A stretch of 37,772 bases of DNA from a virus. Location of the stretch: the IMG/VR virus record IMGVR_UViG_3300025110_000044, positions 1-37,772 of that record, one strand, 5' to 3'. A model generated the notes under the pieces. The model searched no databases, had not been told where the DNA came from, and worked only from the letters and a program-made list of their open reading frames with translations. The translations under genes and the position numbers were made by a program. Positions 17,224 to 29,400 of this stretch are shown here, piece by piece; positions within the stretch are counted from its first letter, which is position 1, and the number at the start of each line of letters is the position of its first letter.

Positions 17224-18734
17224 TGAAAAGTTGGGAACAATTAATAGATAGGTGTTTATTATTTACAGAAGGGCATAAAGGAACATTAAAATCATTATTA
17301 CAGGAAGCTGAAATAGAAATGGTTCGTAATTGTGATATACTAGAAAAAACACACGAAACAACATTTACAGGCTCAGATGCATCTATTACATTACCAAGTG
17401 ATTATAAGAAACCTATAGCAGTTTGGGTTGGTGGTTGTAGACTAAAACCAGTTTCAGAAAATGAAATATACAGGAAGACAGACCACACAGTAAATACAGG
17501 AACACCTTACGGTTATTTTGTTAAAGAGGACAGGATGTGGTTTGATAAACAACCTAACGATAAAGAAAAAGTTAGAATTGATTATTATGCAACACTTAAT
17601 GAAAATACTTCATTGCAAAAGTTATTACCTATAAAACAATTTTTAAGATGGGATGAAAATTTACATAGAGGATATAAGTATACACAAGATAAAACAGGAG
17701 ATACTGTGGTAAAATCACCAACCTCAGCTCCAGAAGATTCTTATGATTGGATATATTATAGTATAGTTCCACAACTGGTATGGCAACCTATCGCAACTGA
17801 TATTGCAACAGGTCTACCCACAGATGTAGGTGGAGCAAAGTATTGCAATAATCTTGTAGGTGGTTCTTGGAAAGTTTTACCTAATTATCACCTAACTGTT
17901 GATTCATCTACTGGGGGAATAACTGCTTGTACAATGACAAATACATCATATGCAGATAAATTTGTACACGACCCAGCCAGTTTAAAAGGTGAGACAGGAA
18001 CAGCACCAGAAACTTTTTGGGGAGGTACTATTGTTAATAATGAGATGCACAATTCAGATTATTTTATAACTGGACCAGGAAGCGGTGCTTGGTTTAATTT
18101 TGATACTGGAGCTACTCAAGACCCAGGTCAAAATTTATGGACAATGCCATCATCTGTAAATATACAAGTACAAGGGAGTAACTATAATAAATTAAGAGTG
18201 GCTCTAAGTTCAGATTGTGAAGGTTTAAAAGGTTTAAAAGTTCAATTTAAGAGAAAATATTTAGAAAAATCAAATCCTCTATCGAGCAATTCACAAACAA
18301 ATACTACAGTACCAACATTCCCATTACATCCTTGGTTAACAGCAGAACTTGGAGATTATGAGTATGATTACGAAAATGATTGTATTATATATGATATAGC
18401 AACATATGATGAAAATGCAAATTTTAATGATGATGGACCAAATGTTGATGAGATTAATGAAAACGGATGGAATGCGATGAATGAAGCAAAAGCTACCACA
18501 GTTGATATATCATCTAATAGCACTATGAGAGTTAATGCTTTTAGAGAGTATTATCCCACAATACCTGGTCAATATCACACAAGTTTATGTGATTATGCAA
18601 TAGCAATTATAAATGCAAAAATAAGTCCAGATATGTACGGAGCATATTGGGGAAAATGGTTAGAAACTTTAGGGCAGGTAACAAATGATGATGCAGATAG
18701 AGATTTACCACACAGTATTAGAGAGGAGGTCTAA
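17223..18734 (+). CDS. 503-aa adaptor-like protein with large insertion
   Basis: Residues 1-125 and the last ~60 look like the two halves of a phage adaptor/connector protein: LPSDYKKPIAVWVGG near 57-71, GYFVKEDRMWFDKQP near 100-115, and the closing helices CDYAIAIINAKISPDMYGAYW. Between them are about 300 residues of Trp/Asn/Thr-rich beta-type sequence not expected in an adaptor. A second adaptor-like gene lies at 10331. Likely part of the connector or tail tube, with a surface-exposed inserted domain. Similarity was judged by eye. Confidence 0.5.
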   Translation: MKSWEQLIDRCLLFTEGHKGTLKSLLQEAEIEMVRNCDILEKTHETTFTGSDASITLPSDYKKPIAVWVGGCRLKPVSENEIYRKTDHTVNTGTPYGYFVKEDRMWFDKQPNDKEKVRIDYYATLNENTSLQKLLPIKQFLRWDENLHRGYKYTQDKTGDTVVKSPTSAPEDSYDWIYYSIVPQLVWQPIATDIATGLPTDVGGAKYCNNLVGGSWKVLPNYHLTVDSSTGGITACTMTNTSYADKFVHDPASLKGETGTAPETFWGGTIVNNEMHNSDYFITGPGSGAWFNFDTGATQDPGQNLWTMPSSVNIQVQGSNYNKLRVALSSDCEGLKGLKVQFKRKYLEKSNPLSSNSQTNTTVPTFPLHPWLTAELGDYEYDYENDCIIYDIATYDENANFNDDGPNVDEINENGWNAMNEAKATTVDISSNSTMRVNAFREYYPTIPGQYHTSLCDYAIAIINAKISPDMYGAYWGKWLETLGQVTNDDADRDLPHSIREEV

Positions 18735-18736
18735 AT

Positions 18737-19597
18737 ATGTGGCTACAGTTAGCACAACTTGGTATGGCTGGATATGGTGCCTACCAAAAAAATAAACAAT
18801 TTAAAGACCAAATAAATAGTTTAAATAAACTTAAAAACAGGTCTCCAGAAGAGATGAAATATTACAATGACCTTAGGTCAAGGTCAGCAAGGGGTGGAAT
18901 TAATGTTCAACAACAGATAAACAGAAGGATGCCTGGAATCCAAGCTACTCAACAACAAACCCTCCAAAATCAAATGGGTGGATTATATGGCTCTGGATTA
19001 GAAAATTCTGTAATAGCTGATGAGCTTAAAAGAAAAACAGGAAGAGAAACATTGCAACAAATAGCACAAGAATCACAAGGTATAGCAGATAGAAATTTAG
19101 CTACACAGCAACAAGGTGCTAAAGAGATGGCTGACTACGGTAGAAGAAGAACAGAATTATTAAATAACATAGGACAGCAACAAGATGCTATAAGGAGTCA
19201 GAAAAAGGCTCATATGAACCAAACTATAATGAGTGGTGCAATAGGGTTAGCAGGAGGCATATCTTCTGGAGCATCAGCATTTAAAGGTACTGAAGGTGCA
19301 TCTCTTGGGGGATTATTCGATAAAGGTGCTACCAGTAGAACAGCTCTATGGAATTCATTAGGAACTGGAGCAAAAGGTTTTATTGAAGGAGGTCAAACAG
19401 CAGGTGGATATAATTATTCTGGGTTTGGTCAAACACCTTCAGTATCACAACAAGCACCAGCTTCAAATTTACAAAGTATGTTAGCAAGTGGAGAAATGTA
19501 CTGGAATGAACAGGCTGGACAGTATTATATACAAGGACCTAATGGACCTGTTCCAGTAGGAAGCACTTTACCTAAAAACTTTTTTGGAGGTAAATAA
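18737..19597 (+). CDS. 286-aa internal virion protein
   Basis: Gln/Ala/Gly-rich with a short N-terminal apolar helix (WLQLAQLGMAGYGAY), a Gln-rich helical middle and an apolar Gly/Ala stretch (IMSGAIGLAGGISSGASAF, residues ~167-185). A Gly/Pro/Gln-rich tail follows. This is the composition of podovirus ejection proteins (T7 gp14, P22 gp7), which leave the head and insert into the cell envelope. It starts after a strong GAGGAGG site and is followed without gap by two further candidate ejection proteins. Confidence 0.65.
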   Translation: MWLQLAQLGMAGYGAYQKNKQFKDQINSLNKLKNRSPEEMKYYNDLRSRSARGGINVQQQINRRMPGIQATQQQTLQNQMGGLYGSGLENSVIADELKRKTGRETLQQIAQESQGIADRNLATQQQGAKEMADYGRRRTELLNNIGQQQDAIRSQKKAHMNQTIMSGAIGLAGGISSGASAFKGTEGASLGGLFDKGATSRTALWNSLGTGAKGFIEGGQTAGGYNYSGFGQTPSVSQQAPASNLQSMLASGEMYWNEQAGQYYIQGPNGPVPVGSTLPKNFFGGK

Positions 19598-20496
19598 TGA
19601 GTCAAGGATGGACACCAAAACAATGGGAAGATTATTTTAAAGAAAACCCACCTGCAACAAAAAGTTCAACAACAAGTTCAAAAAAGAAAAATCCTAAAGG
19701 TGATTTAGAGAATACTATAGAGGAAATGCAACTTTCAAGTATTCAGCATAAAATTAATAATGGTGTTGCTTTAAATGCACAAGATAGTACAATGATAGCT
19801 AAATGGCTACCAAATACTCCAGGATTTGAAGCTTATGAAGATAACCGAAGCAATTCTAGAAAACGGTTCGATAGTTTATCAGAGTTGTATAAAAATAGCA
19901 CTATTACACAGCAAGACAAATATGAATTAATGAACAGTAAATTATATGATTGGCATACTGACCCTTTAGGATTTAAAACAGATGAACACGGTAAGATACA
20001 TCCAAATAATCCAGAATACAAAAATAGTCAATCAAAACTAAAAAAAGAAGAAGCAAAAAAAATTAAACAAGAAGAAAAAATTAAAGAAAAAAAATCAAGA
20101 AAACAAAAGCTGATTACTAACATAAAAGATTTAACTGCACAGAAAGATTCTATGTATAAAAGTGATGTTCAGTCTAAGATTAATATGTTGGAGAATATAG
20201 AAAAAAGTATTAATTTACCTACTAATATGCCTAATTTATATGTAGTAAATTATACAAACACAGGTGATGTCTCAATTAAAATCCAAGAACCAAACATAAG
20301 GTCATTTATGGAAAATCCATTAATCAGCAATTTAAGTGAAGATGGAAAATTGAAATTATGGAATGATATAAACTCTAAGCTTCCAGAATTTAAAAAGAAA
20401 ATAGGTGAAATAAATAGAAATTTCATTAAATATAATCAAAAAGTAAAACTATTGAATGAAAAAGAAGCAGAACTTGATAAATTAAGGTATGAATAA
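19597..20496 (+). CDS. 299-aa Lys/Glu-rich helical protein
   Basis: A soluble protein with an Asn/Lys-rich N-terminus and a long charged helix or coiled coil around residues 145-175 (KLKKEEAKKIKQEEKIKEKK). A second helical region follows in the last 60 residues. It starts in a TAATG junction and its stop overlaps the giant gene. Its place between two ejection-type proteins suggests an internal virion or core protein comparable to T7 gp15, but I see no family motif. Confidence 0.6.
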   Translation: MSQGWTPKQWEDYFKENPPATKSSTTSSKKKNPKGDLENTIEEMQLSSIQHKINNGVALNAQDSTMIAKWLPNTPGFEAYEDNRSNSRKRFDSLSELYKNSTITQQDKYELMNSKLYDWHTDPLGFKTDEHGKIHPNNPEYKNSQSKLKKEEAKKIKQEEKIKEKKSRKQKLITNIKDLTAQKDSMYKSDVQSKINMLENIEKSINLPTNMPNLYVVNYTNTGDVSIKIQEPNIRSFMENPLISNLSEDGKLKLWNDINSKLPEFKKKIGEINRNFIKYNQKVKLLNEKEAELDKLRYE

Positions 20497-23400
20497 TGTC
20501 ACACACACCAGACCATTACCAAAATTTTGTAAAATTCGGCTCATTATATAATCCTCAAACTGGAGAAATTCATCAGTTCGACCCAGATGATGAAGGTAAT
20601 GCTTACCTATCTGGAACTTTAAGTAGAACTCAAGTAAATGCTACATTAGATTTATATGAATGGATAAATAAAAACCCAGAAAAAGCTATCGAAAATTTAG
20701 GTGAAGAGCAAATACTTCAAACTAATTATTTAGTACATAAAATTATAGCACCTAACTACAAGAATTGGTCAAACAATAATAAAGGTATAGATAATTATAA
20801 TATACCAAGAGAATATTATGACGAAAATGGTGATGGTTCTAATTTTAATCAATTATTAAAAAGAAATATAGACTCAGCTAATACTATTGAATCAGACCCT
20901 AGGATATACAGTGGTGTACATTCAACAAGAGAGCTTATTGTAGACAACAAATTAGAAAGCCAATATAATATATCATACGAAGATATTGTACAAAAAGATG
21001 GCGATGAAGATAAATATATATCGTTTGCAGAAGGTCCTTACCATAAATATGATTTCAAAGAAGGACTTTTAACCAAAGAATCTTCGGAAGAAAGATTTCC
21101 TAAACAACTAATAATATTAAAAGTAGACCCAGCTACAGGCGAACCAGAATATGTTGTTGATGATAAAGAAGAATTTGAAGGTTTAAATATTCAAGATATT
21201 TTATTTACAGTTCCCACAAAAAATAGAAGAGATGCATTAAGTAAAAAAACAGTTAATGATAAAATAGAAGACCCTACATTAAGTCCAGATTTTCATATAC
21301 CAATGTCAGAGATGGAAGAAGTTATAGGTAGAAGACCTGTGCCTCCTGGTCAAGAAAAAACTACTAATATAAATAAAATGAACAATGCAGGTTACTTAGT
21401 TTATGATTTAGAGACTAATATGTTTATGCCTGTAGGTAAAGAAAAAGAATTACAAGAATACTATGATTACCAGCAAAGTGAATTAGAGTGGAGAAAAAAA
21501 GCTGATAAAGAAGGGTTTCAATTATTAAACCAAAAAGATTTAGAAGAGCAGTATGAAGAAAGATATAGTAAAGAATTTTTAGAAAATTTAAAAACTAATC
21601 CATATATAAATAGAAATTGGATAGATAACCCTATATCAACTATTGGCTATTGGTTAAGAAATGGAATAGATTTTATGGACCAAGGTATGACTATGGGTCT
21701 TTTAAATAATACTATTTCAGAAATAAACCAATTAGCTGGTAATCAACCAGACGAAGATATAAATTTTGATAGAATGCATTTACAAAACAGTCAACAAGGA
21801 TATTCAGTTGTTGCAGTAAGAAAAGATGGAACAGTAGAGAGAGTAGACTTTAAAAATATGTTACCATCACATTTACATACCACAAATATTTTTGAAGATA
21901 GTGGAGTAAGCAAAGAAGTCCCAGATGCTGTAAGTTATAGAGTTTACTGGAATGGTACAGAAACTGGTATGGATGAACCTTTTGCAACTGCACAAGATGC
22001 ATATGATGCTGTATTTGATAGAATGAAAGATGCATACTGGGATGAATCATATAGAGGTTTAACTGTAAAAGCAATACAAAATTACGAACTATATCAAGAC
22101 CAGAGTTATTTATTTGATGCTTTAAATATATCTCACCAAATATTAGGTACAGTAGCAGGGTTCAAAGGAACAGGAGGTGTTTTATCTTATTCTAAAGCTT
22201 TCAAAGGATTAAGTCCAGTAGCACAAAGTTCTGTTATATTTGCTACACACGGATTACTAGGATATAATGACTCTGAAACCTGGGCAAACACACCTCTATC
22301 ACAATTAGCATTTAATACAGCTTTAGATGTGACCGTTGGTGCAATGCTACCTTATTTAGGGGGTTCTAAAAACATAAGAGGATTAGGTCTAAACTTTACA
22401 CCACAAGGTCCAGTATTAACTAACCCAAACACTGCTGATGCAGTATTTCAATTATTAAAAGGAAGCTTAGCTGTTGGTACCACTTTTGAAGTAAGTGTAT
22501 TTATGGAAGAATGGATGAAAGAATACGGTAAAGGAGTTGCTGATGAAGATGGTTTAAGAGATGTTCCCTGGTCTGAATTGTCAGAATCTTTTTGGGAAAC
22601 TGCTGAAAGGTATTCGACAGCCGAAGGTGTAAAGTCAGTTATAACTAATTTAGGTATAGCAACATTACTTCACAGTAGTAGTAGTATAAAAAGATTTATA
22701 AAAGGAGGAAAAGCAGAAGCTCAATTCTGGAAAAGAAATATATCTTCATTGAATGAAAAAATAATTAGCAATTTTACTAGTAAAACTAAAATGCCTAAAT
22801 GGTTAGAAACGGAAAAAAATAGAACAGATTTAAATTCTGACCAGAAATTAATGTTACATTCAAGATTAGCAACGGTAGAAGGAAATTCTCTATATCACGA
22901 ATTTGCAAACATAGAATTTTATAAAGAGCAGTTAGAATTAATTTTTGGCAAAAAGTATAATAAAAAGACTGGTAAGTGGGAATTTGTAACTAACAATGAC
23001 CAATTACAAGCAGAATTAAAGTTTATGGAAGATGTATTCATTATGCTTTCTAATTATCAAAATGCTACTGCAAAATATACTGAAAAAGATTTTAGAAATG
23101 TACAGGAATTTAATAAAGTATTTAAAGTAAATGAGCAAGGTCAAGCTGAATTAGTAATAGAACTTAAAATGCCAGACGGAAATGTAATAAATCTTTCAAA
23201 TTATATAGTTTTAAAAAATGGTGTTATAGACTCTAAAGCTACATTAAAAAATCTAATTGGAGTACACCCTTTTAAAAACCCACAAACAGGTGAACAGTTC
23301 CACAAATTATCAGATTTTTTTAAAAACCATATAGCTAAAAAAATAAGTGATTTAGCAGAATGGGATGGGACATTTGATTTAACACAAAAATATACAGAAC

Positions 23401-26400
23401 CAAAAACAAGAAAAACTTCTACAGGTGAACCATATCAGATTGTTACAGTTAATAAAGGTGAAACTTTAAATGAAATTGCAACTAGGTATCAAGTTTCTCC
23501 TAACGATTTAGTAACTTGGAATGGTATTAAAAATCCAAATCATTTAAGAATAGGTCAAGAACTAGTATTACAGAACCCAGAAGGTTTTGATGAAGTTATA
23601 GGAGATGTACCAACACAAAATACATTATTACACAACTTAAACAGCACATTAACACATACTAATAATATAAAGGTAGAATTTATAGGTGAGAGGTATGCTT
23701 TTGGAACATTAGAAGAGTTTCAAATGATTCCTAATTATAATGATGTGTCTGATTTAGTAGAACCAGTAAATTTAAGTAAACAGAAAAAGAGGGAATTAGG
23801 ATATGACGAAAATGCCGAAATTTATACCATTGAAGTCGCTGGACAAACAGAAGGGTCTGGAGCTGAGGGGATTAAAACCACAGTCAGCTCTAACACGAGT
23901 CCGACAGTATACCTGGAAGAAATTACAGAGTCAGTCTACAGACAACTCGGACAAATAGGTGAAACTCAATTATTAGCGAATATAAACAAATTCACTGACA
24001 AATTAGAGACTTTAATTGAAGAAGCAGGTATGCCTTCAAAAGAAGTTAAAATTGAGCTATTTAGCTCATTATTTGAAGATTGGGTGCTAAACCAATCACC
24101 TAACTTAATAGATAATTATATAACTCAAGAATCTATACAAAATCCAGAATTTGATGCTATTATAAACCAAAACAGAGCAGAGATAGATGTATTAATGAAT
24201 AAATTTTGGAATGTGATGTCTCAAAACTCAAATGGTATACCTGCTGACCAAATGCTTAAAAATTTAGTATTTGCTTTACAAGATGGAATGTTTGAACAGA
24301 TAGTACCAATGAATACAAGTATAGTGTCTTTAAGAGAACTACTTTCTAATCCATCAACATTTAAACTTCAAGTAAGTGATTATAATAAAAATAACAATTT
24401 TGAGTCAGATTTAGTAAGGCAGGAAGGTAAAATTATAGATAAGTTAGAACTATCTAACGAATCAAAGAAAGAATTGTTCCCAGAAAATTATTCAGCAACA
24501 TTACCATCTGCTGAAAAACCATCTAATGAAGGTCATAAAGTAGAGCTTATAGAAGTGGACCAACAGGGTTTAGAAGACTGGGAAACTTTAGTTTTAAATA
24601 GCTGGAGACCACCAGAAGGTTTACCAAATAATTTAAGTCCAGTAGAATGGAGAGGTGTTGTACTTAAAAATATATTTTCTAATAATTATATAGACAAGGT
24701 TTTAAGTCCTAAAGCAGAAAATTTAAATACATTAATTGTACCTAAAACACTACAAGATATAGATAACAAATTATTTAACCTACTAAATATAGTAGAAAAT
24801 CCTATATCAATAGCTAATTCTGTAAAACAAGCAGAAGTTATAAAAGTCAAAGAAATGATTATAAGAGACTGGAATAATGGTAAAGTGTTTAAACCAACTG
24901 ATTTAACCAAACTGTCTGTATCCCAAATAGATAAAAAAGCACAAGATTTATCATTGTTTGCAAAATCATTATTTAGAGACCCTAAACTTGATATAGAACA
25001 AGGTGAATGGTGGGATAGTGGAGTGAAGTTTTTAAGAGAGAGTTTAACTGATGAAATGCCACAATTAGCAAAAGAAGATAATTGGGCATTATTTAAAATG
25101 GTTAGTGGTATAACTTCACAACAAAGAAAATTAGACCCTAATTTATCATTAGCTACTTATGTTATAGGTGAATATTTAAAAGATGGCAATTTAAGACATA
25201 CTAAACCAAGTGGAGCTAATCTAAGTCTTCCTCTTATTGAACAACAGTTTAATAAATTAACATTATTAAAAGAAAAATTTGGTTCCTGGGAATCTGTGAA
25301 TAATTTCCTTATACAACCAACAACAGTAAAAGATTTAAGAAATCTATTTGTTAAAGAATTTGGTATGACTTTACCCAATGCCAGAAAATGGGCAAAGAAT
25401 TTAGAAGGATTAAATACTAATTTAGTTAATGATGATATAACATACCCAGCTATGATGTTTGGTCCTAAAATAGGTGCAATGATAGGTGTTCAAAATAATT
25501 TAGATTTATCTGTTAACGATTTATGGATGGCAAGGTTTGCACAAATTGGTTTTGGTGAATTAACAAAAGATGAAGTTATTTCATCTAATTTAAATAAAAT
25601 TATAGACAAAGCAATGGAAAAAACAGGTAACGATTTAGGTATATCTGTAAGAGGAGTACAAGCTATAACCTGGGTAGCTATGAAAGATTTATTTGGTTTA
25701 TATGGTGGAGAAAAAACTACCGATGATTATATAACTGCTATTAAAAGGAGAAAACAAAGATATGAAGATTTTATTACAACCAGACCACTTGAGGGAGCTG
25801 ATGAAGCCAGAATTGCAAAAGCTTTTAGGGAATATGACATCGGTGACAAAACTTATAGAGAAGAATTTGCAAGAGGAGATATTAGCTTTAAGCTCAAAAA
25901 GTCAAGACTCAAAAATAAAGTAATCGAAGTTGCAGATATAATAGAAAAACAATTTCCAAATGGTATTAAGTCACAGTCTTTAATTAATGTTCTTACACAA
26001 AAACACCAGGTATCACCAGACCAAATTAAATGGTTAGGGTTACAGGATTGGATTAAAACTTTAGGTTACAAACCTAGTGAAAAAATACCTATGCATCTTA
26101 TAAAAGACAAACTAAATGAAGACCCTATAAATATAAGACACATAACCAGAACAGAGACTCCTTCACTTTCAAAACCAGATATAAAACAACATAGTGTATG
26201 GTCAGAGTCTGAAAGCAATACTCGAAACTGGGAGGTGGCAGACCACAATATTAAAGAAGAGGACATAAGGTTCAGACAGGAGTATTTATATTTTGTTGAG
26301 AATTTTATGGACATAGCTAAACATAAAGAAGTACAAGAATATTTTAAAGACATATATTCATTTACAGATGGTAACCCAGACTTTTTTAAAAATCCTAATG

Positions 26401-29400
26401 AATTTAGAGATAAGTATCTACAAGGATACCACAGCAATCCTCGTATGATGAAATCAATATTGGAACAATTACCAGAAAATAATGAGTATTATATTAAATA
26501 TAAAGAAATGATGGATGAATCTATTGGTCCAGAAGCTGAAAGAATTGTATACGAACAAAGAAAAATGTCAGAATTACAAGATTTTTCTTGGGATATAAAT
26601 TTTAGAAATGCGAATATGCCTGTAAATGAATTAGAGGGTAAAAAATTTATAACTAAAGATTATAGAGTCAGAACGAAATTAGCTAAAAATTTAGTCAAAT
26701 ATCTTCCAAACCATTTTGTCGCAGATGGTCCTCATATTAGTGTTCTTGGGGGAAAACCAGGCATTTATGGAAACGGTGAAACAAATATATCAATAAGAAA
26801 AAATCTAAGATTGGTAAATAATTTAAATAGCTTATTTAATGTACCTTGGAATTATACTGACCCAAATACTCAAGTTAGTGCATCGCAAATTAGGCTTATC
26901 ACCAACAGAAGATTAGAGCTTCAAAACACTCCAAAAAACATTTGGAGCGAAATAGGTAAAAGATTTTATGGAGAAACTGACTATAGAAATTTATATCAAA
27001 CCTGGCACAATATAGACCCAACAGAACCATTGATAGATAACCTTTTAGATAGGATGGATAAAATATCAATTAGACAAGTAGTAGAAAATGATTTTAATTT
27101 TTACTTAAACCCAGAAACAGGTATATACCAAAGCACTTATGGTGTGTTTTCTGATAAATCATTATATACTAAAGTAATACCTAATTGGATGAATAAAACA
27201 AGTCATATACCTATGGAAAAAGCAACTATAGATTTATATAACACTATTTTTGATGAACACTATATTTGGTCATCTGACGATTATAATCCAGGAATGGATT
27301 ACACTTTAAATAAAGAAGGTTTTCATAGTAAGTCATATGGAAATTCGTTAGAAAATTTCAAACCACAATTCTCTCAATATAAAAGGGGTTTTGCATTAAT
27401 TAAAGGAGCAAAAGATTACCACGAATTTGAAGTTCTTACACCACGAAACAGTGGCTTAATAGATAATATAAGTCAAATACCAACAGCAGTTCTAAATGAA
27501 TATATGGCTGAAAATAATATAACAGATAAAGCAGATATTGCTGTAGATGATTTAATTGAATTTGCTAACTTTAGCCTTAGAGGTTCTTTTGCAGGAGGAC
27601 CTGTTGCTACACAAGATGGATTGAGGCATTCTATAGATGGTGAATTCACAGAAGGTCATTTTGATGACCCTAATGTTATTGGTCATATTAGAGGAAATTA
27701 TATAGAGCCACAAGTGTGGAATAACAGTATCAAAAACTATGAAACTTTACCATTTAAATTTGGGATGATAGGTGAGGTTCAAGGTGATTGGAGTCAAAAA
27801 TATAACCAGGCTGAAACAGATAAAAAACCACCATTTCCTGGAATAACATATCTTAAACCATTAATAAAAAATTATATAAGCGAAGCAGTGAAAAATGGTG
27901 CTAATGGTATAATTTTAAATGGTGGGTTACAAGCTTATACTGATTGGTACGGAGCTTTAGATGGAATGAAACATAAATTTAAACTGCCTTCTGCATTTAA
28001 TTCAGAGCTAGTGGATAAGGAAACTCCTTACACATTTGAGCCAGTAACTACAAGTGCAAAGGAAACAGACAACCCTTTTGAACCTACTAAAGATGTTACT
28101 TTAGATATTCAATTACAATCCACAAGTGGTGAATTAATTGTTTTAAATGCTAAGATTGGACCTTCTGGCACTCCTCAAGATAAATTGCAATATGAGTTCT
28201 ACACTAAATTAGCAGGTAGAATGGCTCAGTCTAGCCCACCAGAAGACATAGAAGAGGCTTTTGTTATTATAAAAGATTATATGAACAAAAAATTATTAGC
28301 AGACCCTTCATATGATATTCTTTTCTACGAAAGAATTCTACATCAACACAACGAAAGTAAAGTTGACCTAATTATCCCTAAAGAATTTGTTAATTTAATT
28401 ATACAAAACAAAACATTAGAAGATTTTAATCATAGTTATAATAACCGAACAAAAATAGTATCAAAAAATAAAGAAGGCATAACCCAGGTAAAGGTGGACT
28501 TTAAGGCAAATAATCAAGAAATAAATGTGACAACAAGTTCAATTAAAGATTTAACACCAGACGGATTACAACAACCTTTCTTACTTAAACATTATGATGA
28601 GTCACTTGTAAATTCAGTATCAAAATTGCTAAAACCTTTTGGTATAAGACCTCAAGTCTATTGGTTAGATTATTCACCAGAAAATATGACACCACTAAAA
28701 TTTGCAAAACTTTGGGAGTTTACACACCCTGCCAGACACCCAATGTTTAAAAACTTTGATAAATTAGATGCTAATTCGGAGAAATTTCAAGTTCCCTTTA
28801 TAGGATATTCATTTATTAAAGGGGAAGGTAAAAAAGATTTTAAAAAGTTTATACAAGAGCAAAACTTTAATTCATTTAAATTAAAGAAACCTCGTTTAAC
28901 TGATAAACAAAAATCTGAAATATATAATGAGAATGTTTCACCACCATCAAAAGTTGAACAAATAAAATTAAGAGTAAAAGCAACTAAAGATAGAGCTAAA
29001 AATAATTTTTCTTCTAAGGAGGAATTTGTTAAAACGGTGAATAGAACATACAGACCTGTTTCTTCAGTTTTAAAAGGTATAGGTAATCCTGTTTTTAAAA
29101 GAATAGTTAGAAAACAAGTTACTGATGCAATGCTTACAAAAGGTCAATGGAACTCAGAAGCTGAACCTTTTTTAATGGATATAATTAAATTAGAAAAAAC
29201 AAATTATAAAGAATATGAAAATTTATCATTAGCTTTATTTAATGGTGATTTAGAAATGGTAGAAAGTATATTTGAAAGAAATGGTTTTGATATAGCTAAT
29301 TATGGTTCTGTAACAAGCTTAACTGACAATGTATTTGAATCAGCAGTTTCCCTGGGAACAGATATACATAAGCTTGATAATTATTTTCCAAGAAGAGTAA

